NCBI RefSeq assembly: GCF_049446155.1
Contig: NZ_JBMSEE010000011.1
Span: forward strand, 135,247-199,246
From: Rivibacter sp049446155
GTDB taxonomy: Bacteria > Pseudomonadota > Gammaproteobacteria > Burkholderiales > Burkholderiaceae_C
Length of the DNA stretch: 64,000 nt
Reading direction: 5' to 3'
Under the pieces are notes generated by a model. It searched no databases. It worked only from the letters and a program-made list of their open reading frames with translations, and was not told the DNA's origin. The translations under genes were made by a program, and so were the position numbers. The first letter of the stretch is position 1. The number at the start of each line of letters is the position of its first letter. Shown here piece by piece: positions 24,316-32,217 of the stretch.

Positions 24316-25506
24316 TCACTGGAACTTCAGCATCGGGTTTTGCGCTCTCAGGCGATCGAGCTTGCTCGCGTAGAAGCTGCGGTCGCCCTGCGTCGTGCTG
24401 AACGCGATCGCCTGGTCCATCTGGCGGCGCGCGCCGGGCAGGTCGCCCAGCCGCGCATGGACGACCGCGAGCCAGAACCTGAACTCGTGGTAGCTCGGGT
24501 AGCGCTCGACCACGCGCGCGATGAGGTCGCGCGCCGACTCGTTGTCGCCGGCCGCCATCGCGGCCAGCCCTTGGCGCAGTTGGTCGAAGGGCGAGGCCGG
24601 CTGCAGCGCGGCGAGGCGGCGGTCCACCACCTCGGCCTCGCCGTGGCGGCCCTGGTCGGCCAGCGCCAGGCGCAGGTTGGCCAGCAGCATCGGCTGGTCG
24701 GGGCTCCTCGCGAGCAGGCCGCGCAGCACCTGTTCGGCCAGCGCCGGCGCGCCGCGGCGGCGGTAGATCACCGCCAGCGTGTTCGCGCTGTCGCCGTAAC
24801 CCGGCGCGATGCGCAGCGCCGCGCGCACCCAGGCGTAGGCGTCGTCGAGCCGGCCCTCGGCGAGGCTTTCGACCGCACGGTTGTTCATGAACATCGCGAC
24901 GACCGTCGATTCGTCGATCTCGCGCACGCCGTAGCGCCGCAGGTCCTCGGGCGGCAGGAAGTCGATCACCATCGGGTCCACTTCCTGGCGGGTGCGGCCG
25001 ATGTCCATCGGCCGTCCGCCGAGCGAAAGGTTGACGTGGCCGACGGCCAGCATCAGGTCGCCGCGGCGGTCGAGTTCGTCGTGCACGTCGACGCGCTGGT
25101 AGCGCACCGACAGGCCCAGCATCTTCGCGAACGCGCTGGTCATGATGACCATCGACAGGCAGTTGCCGCGCCGTGCATCGAAGGCCTCGGCCGCGTTGCG
25201 CGTGACCTCGGAGTCGAACTCCAGGCGCAGCGCGCCGGCGCGCTGCAGCTCGGCCATCAGCCACTGCCGCCGGTCGCGCATCTGCGGGCGCTCGGCGCGC
25301 GCAGCCTCGAGGTGGCGGCGCATCGCCTCGCTGGGCCGGAACACGGCCTCGGCGTCGACCGGCTGCGAGGGCGCGGCGAACAGCTCGTCGTGCAGCAGTT
25401 CCGGCGCCAGCGGCGGACCGCCGGTGGCAGCGCAGCCGGCGGCCAGCAGCGCGGCGGCCCAGATCGACACGGCGGCGGCGCAGCGGCCGGCCGTGCGGCG
25501 AGTCAT
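24316..25506 (-). CDS. TPR lipoprotein with a transglutaminase-like domain
   Basis: A 396-residue lipoprotein: signal peptide with lipobox LAAGC (lipidated C25). Residues about 80-200 look like a transglutaminase/papain-like core: 'RRGNCLSMVIMTSAFAKMLGLSVRYQRV' with C116, then 'VGHVNLSLGGRPMDIG' with H157 and D168, a C-H-D order as in that superfamily. From about 205 tetratricopeptide-like helices follow ('SLAEGRLDDAYAWVRAALRIAPGYGDS', 'ALAEQVLRGLLARSPDQPML'). Divergent from a Ser-rich exported protein and a DUF2145 gene. Catalysis is inferred, not shown. Confidence 0.75.
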   Translation of the reverse strand: MTRRTAGRCAAAVSIWAAALLAAGCAATGGPPLAPELLHDELFAAPSQPVDAEAVFRPSEAMRRHLEAARAERPQMRDRRQWLMAELQRAGALRLEFDSEVTRNAAEAFDARRGNCLSMVIMTSAFAKMLGLSVRYQRVDVHDELDRRGDLMLAVGHVNLSLGGRPMDIGRTRQEVDPMVIDFLPPEDLRRYGVREIDESTVVAMFMNNRAVESLAEGRLDDAYAWVRAALRIAPGYGDSANTLAVIYRRRGAPALAEQVLRGLLARSPDQPMLLANLRLALADQGRHGEAEVVDRRLAALQPASPFDQLRQGLAAMAAGDNESARDLIARVVERYPSYHEFRFWLAVVHARLGDLPGARRQMDQAIAFSTTQGDRSFYASKLDRLRAQNPMLKFQ

Positions 25507-25707
25507 TCCATGAACCGTGCGCCCGAGCATGCCGGCCACTCCTCGAAACCCCGGCAACGATGGTCGCGCGGCGGCGGCGCTTGTCAATCGGTCCGCCACC
25601 CGACGCCGCCCCACCGCGAAGCGCTTACCGGCCGTCACAGTGCGCCGCCGGGCATGCCGGCGCGCGGGCGATATCCTCGCGGCGCCCCTGTCTCCCACCC
25701 GACCACC

Positions 25708-26175
25708 ATGGCCCCTGCTTCGCCCCGTCTCGCCTGCATCGCCGCCCTGCTCGCCGCCGTCGCGGCCGCGCCTTGCATGGCCGAGAGCTTTGCTTCGTCC
25801 GCCTCCAGCGCCGGCTCGGCCTCGAGCGGCAGCGTCTCCGACTCGCTCGAAGGCTCGAGCGACAGCTCCTCGCCCGACCGCAAGGTCGCCGAGGGCGAGT
25901 ACCGCGTCGCCGCGATCGCGCCGGTCGACGGCCGCCCGGGCGCCGTGCGCCTGACGCTGCAACCTACCGAGGCGCGCGCCGGCGCGGGCGAGTTCTTCCT
26001 GACGCTGCCGCAGCAGGCGCTCGGCCCGCAGGGCCTCGCGGAAGGCGCGATCGTCAGTGCGCGCCAGCGCCCCTACGGCCTGGAGTTCGCCCGCGCGCAA
26101 ACGCGCGAGGCCTTCTTCCTCGTGCTGCACGACGACTGGCACCGCGAGCTCGATCCGCGCCCCGTGACGCTTTGA
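25708..26175 (+). CDS. Small exported Ser-rich protein
   Basis: A 155-residue protein with signal peptide (about 1-25, ending CMAES) and then a low-complexity serine-rich stretch (about residues 27-56) before a compact domain 'EGEYRVAAIAPVDGRPGAVRLTLQP', 'FFLTLPQQALGPQGLAEGAIVSARQRPYGLEFA', ending 'AFFLVLHDDWHRELDPRPVTL'. I recognise no family. Its stop codon overlaps the TTG start of the DUF2145 gene (TTGA), so the two are translationally coupled and probably act together in the envelope. Confidence 0.7.
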   Translation: MAPASPRLACIAALLAAVAAAPCMAESFASSASSAGSASSGSVSDSLEGSSDSSSPDRKVAEGEYRVAAIAPVDGRPGAVRLTLQPTEARAGAGEFFLTLPQQALGPQGLAEGAIVSARQRPYGLEFARAQTREAFFLVLHDDWHRELDPRPVTL

Positions 26176-27095
26176 TCGCCCACCTGGCGCGCGCCGCGCT
26201 GCTCGCGGCGGCGTTGCTCGCCAGCGCGGCGCCGGCCCAGGCGGCCAGCGCCGCGCTGCGCTTTTGCGACCGCGGGCCGTCGATGACGGCCACCGAGCAG
26301 GACCGCCTGCTGCGCTTCGCCGCGCTGGTGAAGGAGGAGCTCGACGGCGCCGGCGATGCCGTCGCGCTGGTCTCGCGCTCGGGCCTGAACCTGCAGCGCT
26401 TCGGCCTGCGCTACTCGCACGCCGGCATCGGCCTCAAGCCGGCCGGCGACGGCGCCGCCGGCTGGGCCGTGCGCCAGCTCTACTACGCCTGCAGCGAGGG
26501 CCGCCCGCGGCTGTACGACCAGGGCCTGGCCGGCTTCGTCTCCGGCACCGAGAACCCGGCCACCGGCTACATCTCGATCGTGCTGCTACCCAAGGCGCTG
26601 GCCGAGCCGCTGGCAGCGGCCGCGCGCGACAACGCGCTCGCCTTGAGCCTGCTGGCCGGGCGCTACAGCGCCAACGCCTTCCCGTTCAGCCTGCGCTACC
26701 AGAACTGCAACCAGTGGGTCATGGAGCTGATTGCCGCGGCATGGGGCCGCACCGGTGGCAGCGGCTTGCAGGCGCGCGAGCGCGCGCAGGCCTGGCTGCA
26801 GGCGCAGGACTACGACCCGGAGCCGGTGCGCGTGGACTCGCACCTGCTGATGTTCGCCTCCGCCTTCGTGCCGTGGGTGCACGCCGACGACCACCCCGAG
26901 GAGGACTGGTTCAAGCTCCAGGTGCGCACCAGCGTGCCGCGCGAGATCGAGGCCTTCGTGCGGCGTCGCGCGCCCGCGGCGCGGCGCGTCGAGCTGTGCC
27001 ACGACGAGCGGCGGGTGGTGGTGCGCCACGGCTGGCAGCCGTTGGGCGACGGATGCGAGCCGCAGGCGGGCGACCGCGTCGTGCCGCTGGACTAG
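26172..27095 (+). CDS. DUF2145 exported protein, possible permuted papain-like hydrolase
   Basis: 307 residues. The only start giving a signal peptide ('LARAALLAAALLASAAPAQA') is TTG at 26172, overlapping the previous stop. The body matches DUF2145: 'RSGLNLQRFGLRYSHAGIGLK', 'PRLYDQGLAGFVSGTENP', 'RYSANAFPFSLRYQNCNQWVMELIAAAWG'. A histidine in 'YSHAGIG' (H83) before a cysteine in 'NCNQWVMEL' (C179) is the arrangement seen in permuted NlpC/P60 (YiiX-like) hydrolases. That reading is my inference; the family has no proven activity. Confidence 0.78.
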   Translation: MIAHLARAALLAAALLASAAPAQAASAALRFCDRGPSMTATEQDRLLRFAALVKEELDGAGDAVALVSRSGLNLQRFGLRYSHAGIGLKPAGDGAAGWAVRQLYYACSEGRPRLYDQGLAGFVSGTENPATGYISIVLLPKALAEPLAAAARDNALALSLLAGRYSANAFPFSLRYQNCNQWVMELIAAAWGRTGGSGLQARERAQAWLQAQDYDPEPVRVDSHLLMFASAFVPWVHADDHPEEDWFKLQVRTSVPREIEAFVRRRAPAARRVELCHDERRVVVRHGWQPLGDGCEPQAGDRVVPLD

Positions 27096-27469
27096 TAATC
27101 CATGACCACCCACTCCACCACTTGCGAGATCGCGGTGGCGAGCGCAATTCCGATGGCCCACTTCGCCAGCGAGCGTTCGGTCGTGGCGGCCGGGGGCCCG
27201 GCGGCGGGCTTGCTGGCCTGGGCATCGCCGCCTTGCCGGCCCTCGCCGACCATCGTGCGGTCGTAGTTCATCAGCCATTTCTCGATGGCGCGGCGCTTGC
27301 TCGCCGCCATCATGGGGTGGGCATCGAGATAGTCGCGCATCGAATGCGCGGCATGGCTTTGAGAGTGTCCGTACGCGGCGATCCACGCGTCGACGTCGGC
27401 CACCTTGCGGATGTCGGCGTCACGCAGCTTGGTCTTGTCCATTTTTCGCGTGGCAGAGAACGTCAGCAT
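27092..27469 (-). CDS. Hypothetical protein with a C-terminal membrane anchor, 125 aa
   Basis: Soluble N-terminal helical part ('KLRDADIRKVADVDAWIAAYG', 'MRDYLDAHPMMAASKRRAIEKWLMNYDRTM'), a Gly/Ala/Pro linker, and a C-terminal hydrophobic helix ('LAKWAIGIALATAISQVVEWVV'). No family recognised. The start may be 27469 or the Met at 27442. It shares the four bases CTAG with the convergent DUF2145 gene: the palindrome provides a TAG stop on both strands. Confidence 0.6.
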   Translation of the reverse strand: MLTFSATRKMDKTKLRDADIRKVADVDAWIAAYGHSQSHAAHSMRDYLDAHPMMAASKRRAIEKWLMNYDRTMVGEGRQGGDAQASKPAAGPPAATTERSLAKWAIGIALATAISQVVEWVVMDY

Positions 27470-27598
27470 GGTCGTTGCGTCTTGCGCCTCTCGCAGCCCG
27501 GGAGCCGAGGCCGCTGTAGCCGTGCAGCAAACGGCGTTCCGAATCGGCAGCCCCCCGGCCGTTGGTCAGGGCAACCGGGATGAGCGGCAGCCGGGCGC

Positions 27599-27964
27599 GT
27601 GATGGGCACGTCTCTTGCCGCGACTGCGACCATGAGGGTCACCTGGACCGGCGCGCTTGCGAGGGCGCTGAATGAAGCTGCCTTTTCCCGCGCGCCGCTG
27701 CGGCGGCGGGATCCCCCGGCGAGCCGTGAGGCGCTGGGCGTGACGGCGCGCGAGGTCGCGCTCGAGGATCCCCAGGAAGTTGTCTGGGTCGAACAGTTCG
27801 CCGACGAGATGGTCGAGCTGGGCGCGCTGATCTCGCGCGATGCCCTGCGCTTCTACGGCCACCTTCTGATCTCCGCGAACCGCGGCCGCGCCCCGGCCAG
27901 CGTCGCGCGGGAGGCGATCGACACGCTCGTTCCCGAAGCGCGCAGGGATCCGCAGCTGTTCTAG
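27599..27964 (+). CDS. Hypothetical protein, 121 aa
   Basis: Start uncertain (27599, or a Met about 11 codons on). The C-terminal half 'EDPQEVVWVEQFADEMVELGALISRDALRFYGHLLISANRGRAPASVAREAID' looks like a genuine amphipathic helical domain; the N-terminal third is basic and of lower quality. No recognised family. It stands alone between a minus-strand hypothetical gene and argG. Confidence 0.45.
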   Translation: MMGTSLAATATMRVTWTGALARALNEAAFSRAPLRRRDPPASREALGVTAREVALEDPQEVVWVEQFADEMVELGALISRDALRFYGHLLISANRGRAPASVAREAIDTLVPEARRDPQLF

Positions 27965-28088
27965 CGGCTGTCACCGCCACGAGAGGACGCGCGGGGCCGC
28001 GGCGCCGCGAGCGGCGACAATGCGCGGCTGGCGCCTGGCTCCCCTGGAGGGGCGGCGCCGGCCCCCCGCTCGCAGCACCTCTCAGATC

Positions 28089-29429
28089 ATGGCCACGATT
28101 CTTCAGCACCTGCCCACCGGCCAGAAGGTCGGCATCGCCTTCTCCGGCGGCCTGGACACCAGCGCCGCGCTGCACTGGATGAAGCTCAAGGGCGCCGTGC
28201 CCTATGCCTACACCGCCAACCTGGGCCAGCCCGACGAGCCCGACTACGACGAGATCCCGCGCAAGGCCATGCAGTACGGCGCCGAGAAGGCGCGCCTGAT
28301 CGACTGCCGCGCCCAGCTCGTCGCCGAAGGCATCGCCGCGTTGCAGAGCGGCGCCTTCCACATCTCGACCGCCGGCGTCACCTACTTCAACACCACGCCG
28401 ATCGGCCGCGCAGTGACCGGCACCATGCTGGTGGCCGCGATGAAGGAGGACGACGTCCACATCTGGGGCGACGGCAGCACCTTCAAGGGCAACGACATCG
28501 AGCGCTTCTACCGCTACGGCCTGCTGACCAACCCGTCGCTCAAGATCTACAAGCCCTGGCTGGACCAGCAGTTCATCGACGAGCTGGGCGGTCGCGCCGA
28601 GATGTCGGCCTTCATGACCAAGGCCGGCTTCGGCTACAAGATGTCCGCCGAGAAGGCCTACTCCACCGACTCCAACCTGCTCGGCGCGACGCACGAGGCC
28701 AAGGACCTGGAGCACCTGAACAGCGGCATCAAGATCGTCCAGCCCATCATGGGCGTGGCCTTCTGGCGCGACGAGGTGGAGGTCAAGCGCGAGGAAGTGA
28801 CGGTGCGCTTCGAGGAAGGCCAGCCGGTCGCGCTCAACGGCAAGACCTTCGCCAACGCAGTCGAGCTGATGCTCGAGGCCAACCGCATCGGCGGTCGCCA
28901 CGGCCTGGGCATGAGCGACCAGATCGAGAACCGCATCATCGAGGCCAAGAGCCGCGGCATCTACGAGGCCCCGGGCCTGGCGCTGCTGTTCATCGCCTAC
29001 GAGCGGCTGGTGACCGGCATCCACAACGAGGACACGATCGAGCAGTACCGCGACAACGGCCGCAAGCTCGGCCGCCTGCTCTACCAGGGCCGCTGGTTCG
29101 ACCCGCAGGCCATCATGCTGCGCGAGACCGCGCAGCGCTGGGTCGCGCGCGCGGTCACCGGCGAGGTGACGCTCGAGCTGCGCCGCGGCAACGACTACTC
29201 GATCCTCAACACCGTCTCGCCGAACCTGACCTACGCGCCCGAGCGCCTGAGCATGGAGAAGGTCGAGAACGCGCCGTTCTCGCCGGCCGACCGCATCGGC
29301 CAGCTGACGATGCGCAACCTCGACATCGTCGACACGCGCGACAAGCTCGGCATCTACGCGCGCAGCGGCCTGCTGACGCAGGGCGGCGGCGCGCCCCTGC
29401 CGCAGCTTGGCGAGCCCGACAAGGGCTAA
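28089..29429 (+). CDS. argG: Argininosuccinate synthase
   Basis: A 446-residue ATP-dependent ligase joining citrulline and aspartate in arginine synthesis. The P-loop-like 'GIAFSGGLDTSAALHWM' opens the protein; 'PYAYTANLGQPDEPDYDEIPRKAMQYGAE' and 'TPIGRAVTGTMLVAAMKEDDVHIWGDGSTFKGNDIERFYRY' are characteristic. The length and the insert pattern fit the longer E. coli-type ArgG rather than the ~400-residue type. The preceding 124 bp contain a GC-rich stretch and no evident attenuator. Confidence 0.97.
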   Translation: MATILQHLPTGQKVGIAFSGGLDTSAALHWMKLKGAVPYAYTANLGQPDEPDYDEIPRKAMQYGAEKARLIDCRAQLVAEGIAALQSGAFHISTAGVTYFNTTPIGRAVTGTMLVAAMKEDDVHIWGDGSTFKGNDIERFYRYGLLTNPSLKIYKPWLDQQFIDELGGRAEMSAFMTKAGFGYKMSAEKAYSTDSNLLGATHEAKDLEHLNSGIKIVQPIMGVAFWRDEVEVKREEVTVRFEEGQPVALNGKTFANAVELMLEANRIGGRHGLGMSDQIENRIIEAKSRGIYEAPGLALLFIAYERLVTGIHNEDTIEQYRDNGRKLGRLLYQGRWFDPQAIMLRETAQRWVARAVTGEVTLELRRGNDYSILNTVSPNLTYAPERLSMEKVENAPFSPADRIGQLTMRNLDIVDTRDKLGIYARSGLLTQGGGAPLPQLGEPDKG

Positions 29430-29454
29430 GGCGGCCGCGAGGCACGTTCGGCCC

Positions 29455-29712
29455 ATGCCCATCGTCGTCTACTGGCTCGAAACCGAAGGCCTCGCCGCTC
29501 ACCGCGAGCTCGGCGACGAACAGCTCGGCGAAGCGCTCAAGCTCGCCGAGCAGCTGCGCCGCGAGGGCAAGCGCCATGTGAGCCTGTCGAGCGAACTCGC
29601 GGCCAGCATCGGCAAGGCCGGTGTCGACGCGGTCGAAGAAGGCCGCCTGCCCGGCGGCGAGGCCTACACCTTCCACAAGCGCCACCGCGGCCACCCCAAG
29701 CTGTCCGAGTGA
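29455..29712 (+). CDS. Hypothetical protein downstream of argG, 85 aa
   Basis: Small charged protein: 'MPIVVYWLETEGLAAHRELGDEQLGEALKLAEQLRREGKRHVSLSSELAASIGKAGVDAV', ending 'FHKRHRGHPKLSE'. The opening beta strand and following helix suggest a compact alpha/beta fold. It starts 25 bp after argG and is probably cotranscribed. Nothing indicates its function. Confidence 0.65.
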   Translation: MPIVVYWLETEGLAAHRELGDEQLGEALKLAEQLRREGKRHVSLSSELAASIGKAGVDAVEEGRLPGGEAYTFHKRHRGHPKLSE

Positions 29713-29750
29713 CGCCGCGAGCTGCGCTTTGCTCATAAGCATGCTCCGGC

Positions 29751-29782
29751 AAGGCCGATGGCGCGCTGGCACCATCGGCCTT
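29751..29782 (+). terminator. Hairpin between the argG operon and the ABC transporter genes
   Basis: An 11-bp stem AAGGCCGATGG / CCATCGGCCTT with a 10-base loop, followed by T-C rather than a long U-run. It sits 38 bp after the 85-aa gene and 24 bp before the solute-binding protein start. It could terminate argG transcription or structure the leader of the downstream gene. Confidence 0.55.
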
Positions 29783-29806
29783 TCGCCATCCACAAGGAGA
29801 ACGCTG

Positions 29807-30604
29807 ATGAGATCGCTCGCTTCACGCCTGCTGGCTGCGGCCGCGCTGGCGCTGCCGCTGCTGGCCGCGACGGCCCATGCCGCCGACCTGCTCGACGAGG
29901 TCAAGCAGCGCGGCACGCTGCGCATCGCCGTCGAGGGCACCTACCCGCCCTTCAACTACAAGGACGAGGCCGGCCGCCTGACCGGCTTCGACGTCGAGAT
30001 CGCCGAGGCGATCGCCGGCAAGCTGGGCGTCAAGCCCGAGTTCACGACCACCGAGTGGAGCGGCATCCTCGCCGGCCTGCAGGCGGGCAAGTTCGACGTC
30101 ATCGTCAACCAGGTCGCCGCGACCGACCAGCGCCGCCAGACCTTCGACTTCAGCGAACCCTATGTGGTCTCGAGCCCGCAGCTGGTGATCCGCGCCAACG
30201 AGACGCGCCCGCTGAAGACCCCGGCCGATCTCAAGGGCAAGAAGATCGGCGTCGGCCAGGGCACCAACTTTGCCGAGATCGCGCGCGGCATCGAGGGCGC
30301 CGAGGTCAAGGTCTACCCGGGCGCCCAGGAGTACCTGCAAGACCTCGCGTCCGGTCGCATCGACGCCGCGCTCAACGACAGCCTGCTGATCCCCTACCTC
30401 GCCTCAAAGACCAGGCTGCCGGTCAAGGCCGGCGCGCCGCTGGGCAAGCTGGAAAGCAACGCGATCCCGTTTCGCAAGGGCAGCCCCAAGTTCAAGCAGG
30501 CGATCGACAAGGCGCTCGCCGACCTGAAGGCCGACGGCAGCTACGCGAAGATCTCCAACAAGTACTTCGGCCGCGACGTCTCCAAGCCCCCGGTCGCGCA
30601 GTGA
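29807..30604 (+). CDS. Amino-acid ABC transporter substrate-binding protein
   Basis: A 265-residue family-3 periplasmic binding protein with signal peptide (about 1-25, ending AHA). 'GTLRIAVEGTYPPFNYKDEAGRLTGFDVEIAEAIAGKLGVKPEF', 'WSGILAGLQAGKFDVIVNQVAATDQRR' and 'KKIGVGQGTNFAEI' are typical, closest in style to cystine/polar amino acid receptors (FliY/TcyA type). Followed by a permease gene across a repeat. Confidence 0.9.
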   Translation: MRSLASRLLAAAALALPLLAATAHAADLLDEVKQRGTLRIAVEGTYPPFNYKDEAGRLTGFDVEIAEAIAGKLGVKPEFTTTEWSGILAGLQAGKFDVIVNQVAATDQRRQTFDFSEPYVVSSPQLVIRANETRPLKTPADLKGKKIGVGQGTNFAEIARGIEGAEVKVYPGAQEYLQDLASGRIDAALNDSLLIPYLASKTRLPVKAGAPLGKLESNAIPFRKGSPKFKQAIDKALADLKADGSYAKISNKYFGRDVSKPPVAQ

Positions 30605-30608
30605 CATT

Positions 30609-30695
30609 GGCCCCCACGCTCGCCGCGCTCACTGCCCCCCGAGGGGGCCCTCGGCCGCTTGGGAGCGGCCCGGCGCGGCCTCGAGCGCGGCGCCT
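30609..30695 (+). repeat. Stop-anchored intergenic repeat, variant copy V1
   Basis: Begins 4 bases after the binding-protein stop: GGCCCCCACGCTCGC, then CACTGCCCCCCGAGGGGGC and a CGGCCGCTTGGGAGCGGCCCG hairpin. The first half matches the element at 37447-37520. It separates the receptor and permease genes of one operon. Confidence 0.7.
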
Positions 30696-30736
30696 GTGAT
30701 CCACCGTGAGTCATCAGAAGAAGAAAGGCCAGCGCG

Positions 30737-31390
30737 ATGGACCTGCAATCACTCTTCGCCCTGGCCGCGCCGGTGATGCTGCGCGCCACCGGCTACACGC
30801 TGCTGTTCGCCGCCGCGGCGATGGTGCTGGGCCTGGCGCTCGGCGCCTTCGTCGCGCTGCTGCGCGTGCTGCAGTGGCCGGTGCTCGCGCAGGCCGCCAC
30901 GGTCTACGTCAGCGCGCTGCGCGGCACGCCGCTGCTGGTGCAGGTGTTCATCGTCTATTACGGCCTGCCGAGCGTGGGCATCGAGTTCTCGCCGATCACC
31001 GCCGGCATCCTCGCGCTCACGCTCAACGTCTCGGCCTATCTCTCGGAGAGCCTGCGCGGCGCGGTGCTGGGCATCGGCCAGAACCAGTGGCTGGCCGGCA
31101 CCAGCCTCGGTCTCTCGCGCACGCAGACGCTGCGCTACGTCGTTGCGCCGCAGGCGCTGCGCAGCGCGGTGCCGAGCATGTCGAACAGCCTGATCAGCCT
31201 GATCAAGGACACCTCGCTCGTCAGCGTGATCGCGGTCACCGAGCTGATGCTCGCGACCAAGGAGCTGATCTCGACGACCTTCCAGCCCTTTCCGCTCTAC
31301 ATCGCGGCGGCCGGCATCTACTGGGTGCTGAGCCTCGCGTTCGAGCAGGTGCAAAGGCTGCTGGAGCGCCGGCTCGCGTTCCCGCATTGA
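30737..31390 (+). CDS. Amino-acid ABC transporter permease
   Basis: A 217-residue HisM/YecS-type permease with the N-terminal hydrophobic segment 'GYTLLFAAAAMVLGLALGAFVAL', 'LRGTPLLVQVFIVYYGLPSVGIEF', the EAA-like loop 'AVLGIGQNQWLAGTSLGLSRTQTLRYVVAPQALR' and 'SLISLIKDTSLVSVIAVTELM'. It normally pairs with the preceding binding protein. No ATP-binding subunit follows: the next gene is on the opposite strand. Confidence 0.93.
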   Translation: MDLQSLFALAAPVMLRATGYTLLFAAAAMVLGLALGAFVALLRVLQWPVLAQAATVYVSALRGTPLLVQVFIVYYGLPSVGIEFSPITAGILALTLNVSAYLSESLRGAVLGIGQNQWLAGTSLGLSRTQTLRYVVAPQALRSAVPSMSNSLISLIKDTSLVSVIAVTELMLATKELISTTFQPFPLYIAAAGIYWVLSLAFEQVQRLLERRLAFPH

Positions 31391-31397
31391 GCGCCAT

Positions 31398-32135
31398 CTA
31401 CAACGCCTTGGCCAGAAGGGCCAGGCCGAGCATCACGAACACCGCGTAGAGCGCGCGCTGGAAGGTCGCAGCGCGCAGCAGCCCGCGCAGCGATGCGCCG
31501 GCGCCGAGTCCTGCAAAGGCCGCCGCCACCGCGACCGCGTGCAGCGGCCATGCCTCGGTGGCCAAGCCGCTTCCCAGGCCTTCGAGACGCACGGCCAGCG
31601 CCAGGCTCGCCAGCGTGAAGCTCAGGCCGAGCGCCTGCACGAGCGCGTCACGCTCCAGCTTCATCGACTGCAGGAAGGGCACGAGCGGCATCACGAACAC
31701 GCCGGTGGCCGCCGTCAGCAGCCCGGACAGTGCGCCGGCACCGGCTGCGATCCAGCGTTCGCGCCGACCTGGCCGCGGCAGGGCGGGCTTCACCAGACCC
31801 CACAGGCCATAGGCCGCGAGCACCGCGCCAAGCAGGCCCGCGGCGAACGAGCGCGATGCGCCCAGGCCGGGCACCGGCGCGAACGCCGCGACGATGCCCA
31901 TCGCCAGCCACAGCGGCCACAGACGCCGCGCCAGGACTCGCGCATGCGGCCCGACACACTGCGCAAGATTCGTCAGGAGCGAAGGCAGCAGCATCAGCGC
32001 GGCGGCCTGCGCCGGCGCCATCGACCAGCCCAGCAGCGCCATGGACAGCGTCGGCAGGCCCAGACCGGTGACGCCCTTCACCGCGCCCGCCAAGGCGAAA
32101 ACGAAGGCCACGAAGCTCAGCGAGATGTTCTCCAT
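31398..32135 (-). CDS. TauE/SafE-family membrane transporter
   Basis: A 245-residue protein with about eight hydrophobic segments. 'FVFALAGAVKGVTGLGLPTLSMALLGWSMAPAQAAALMLLPSLLTN' is the duplicated TauE core, repeated near 'AAGAGALSGLLTAATGVFVMPLVPFLQSMKL'. Such proteins export sulfite, sulfoacetate or other small organic anions. Divergent from a LysR-type gene that probably controls it. Start 32135 (MENIS...) is chosen over a longer frame because it gives the normal membrane entry. Confidence 0.85.
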   Translation of the reverse strand: MENISLSFVAFVFALAGAVKGVTGLGLPTLSMALLGWSMAPAQAAALMLLPSLLTNLAQCVGPHARVLARRLWPLWLAMGIVAAFAPVPGLGASRSFAAGLLGAVLAAYGLWGLVKPALPRPGRRERWIAAGAGALSGLLTAATGVFVMPLVPFLQSMKLERDALVQALGLSFTLASLALAVRLEGLGSGLATEAWPLHAVAVAAAFAGLGAGASLRGLLRAATFQRALYAVFVMLGLALLAKAL

Positions 32136-32188
32136 GCAGGCATCGTGAGCCGCGGCGGCGCGCCGGTCCATCGCATTCACGCCCAGCT

Positions 32189-32211
32189 ATCCTTCCGCAA
32201 TAGCGAAGGAT
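32189..32211. promoter_or_regulatory. Inverted repeat upstream of the LysR gene
   Basis: ATCCTTC (32189-32195) and GAAGGAT (32205-32211) are perfect 7-bp arms around a 9-bp centre, 6 bp before the lysR ATG and 53 bp before the TauE start. Arm length and spacing fit a LysR-type site for autoregulation and control of tauE. Confidence 0.6.
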
Positions 32212-32217
32212 GAAGCC

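Noticed and set aside
28018..28088. GC-rich stretch before argG as another copy of the stop-anchored repeat
   Set aside because: Shares only short C/G runs with the repeat family and does not follow a stop codon closely; similarity not convincing.
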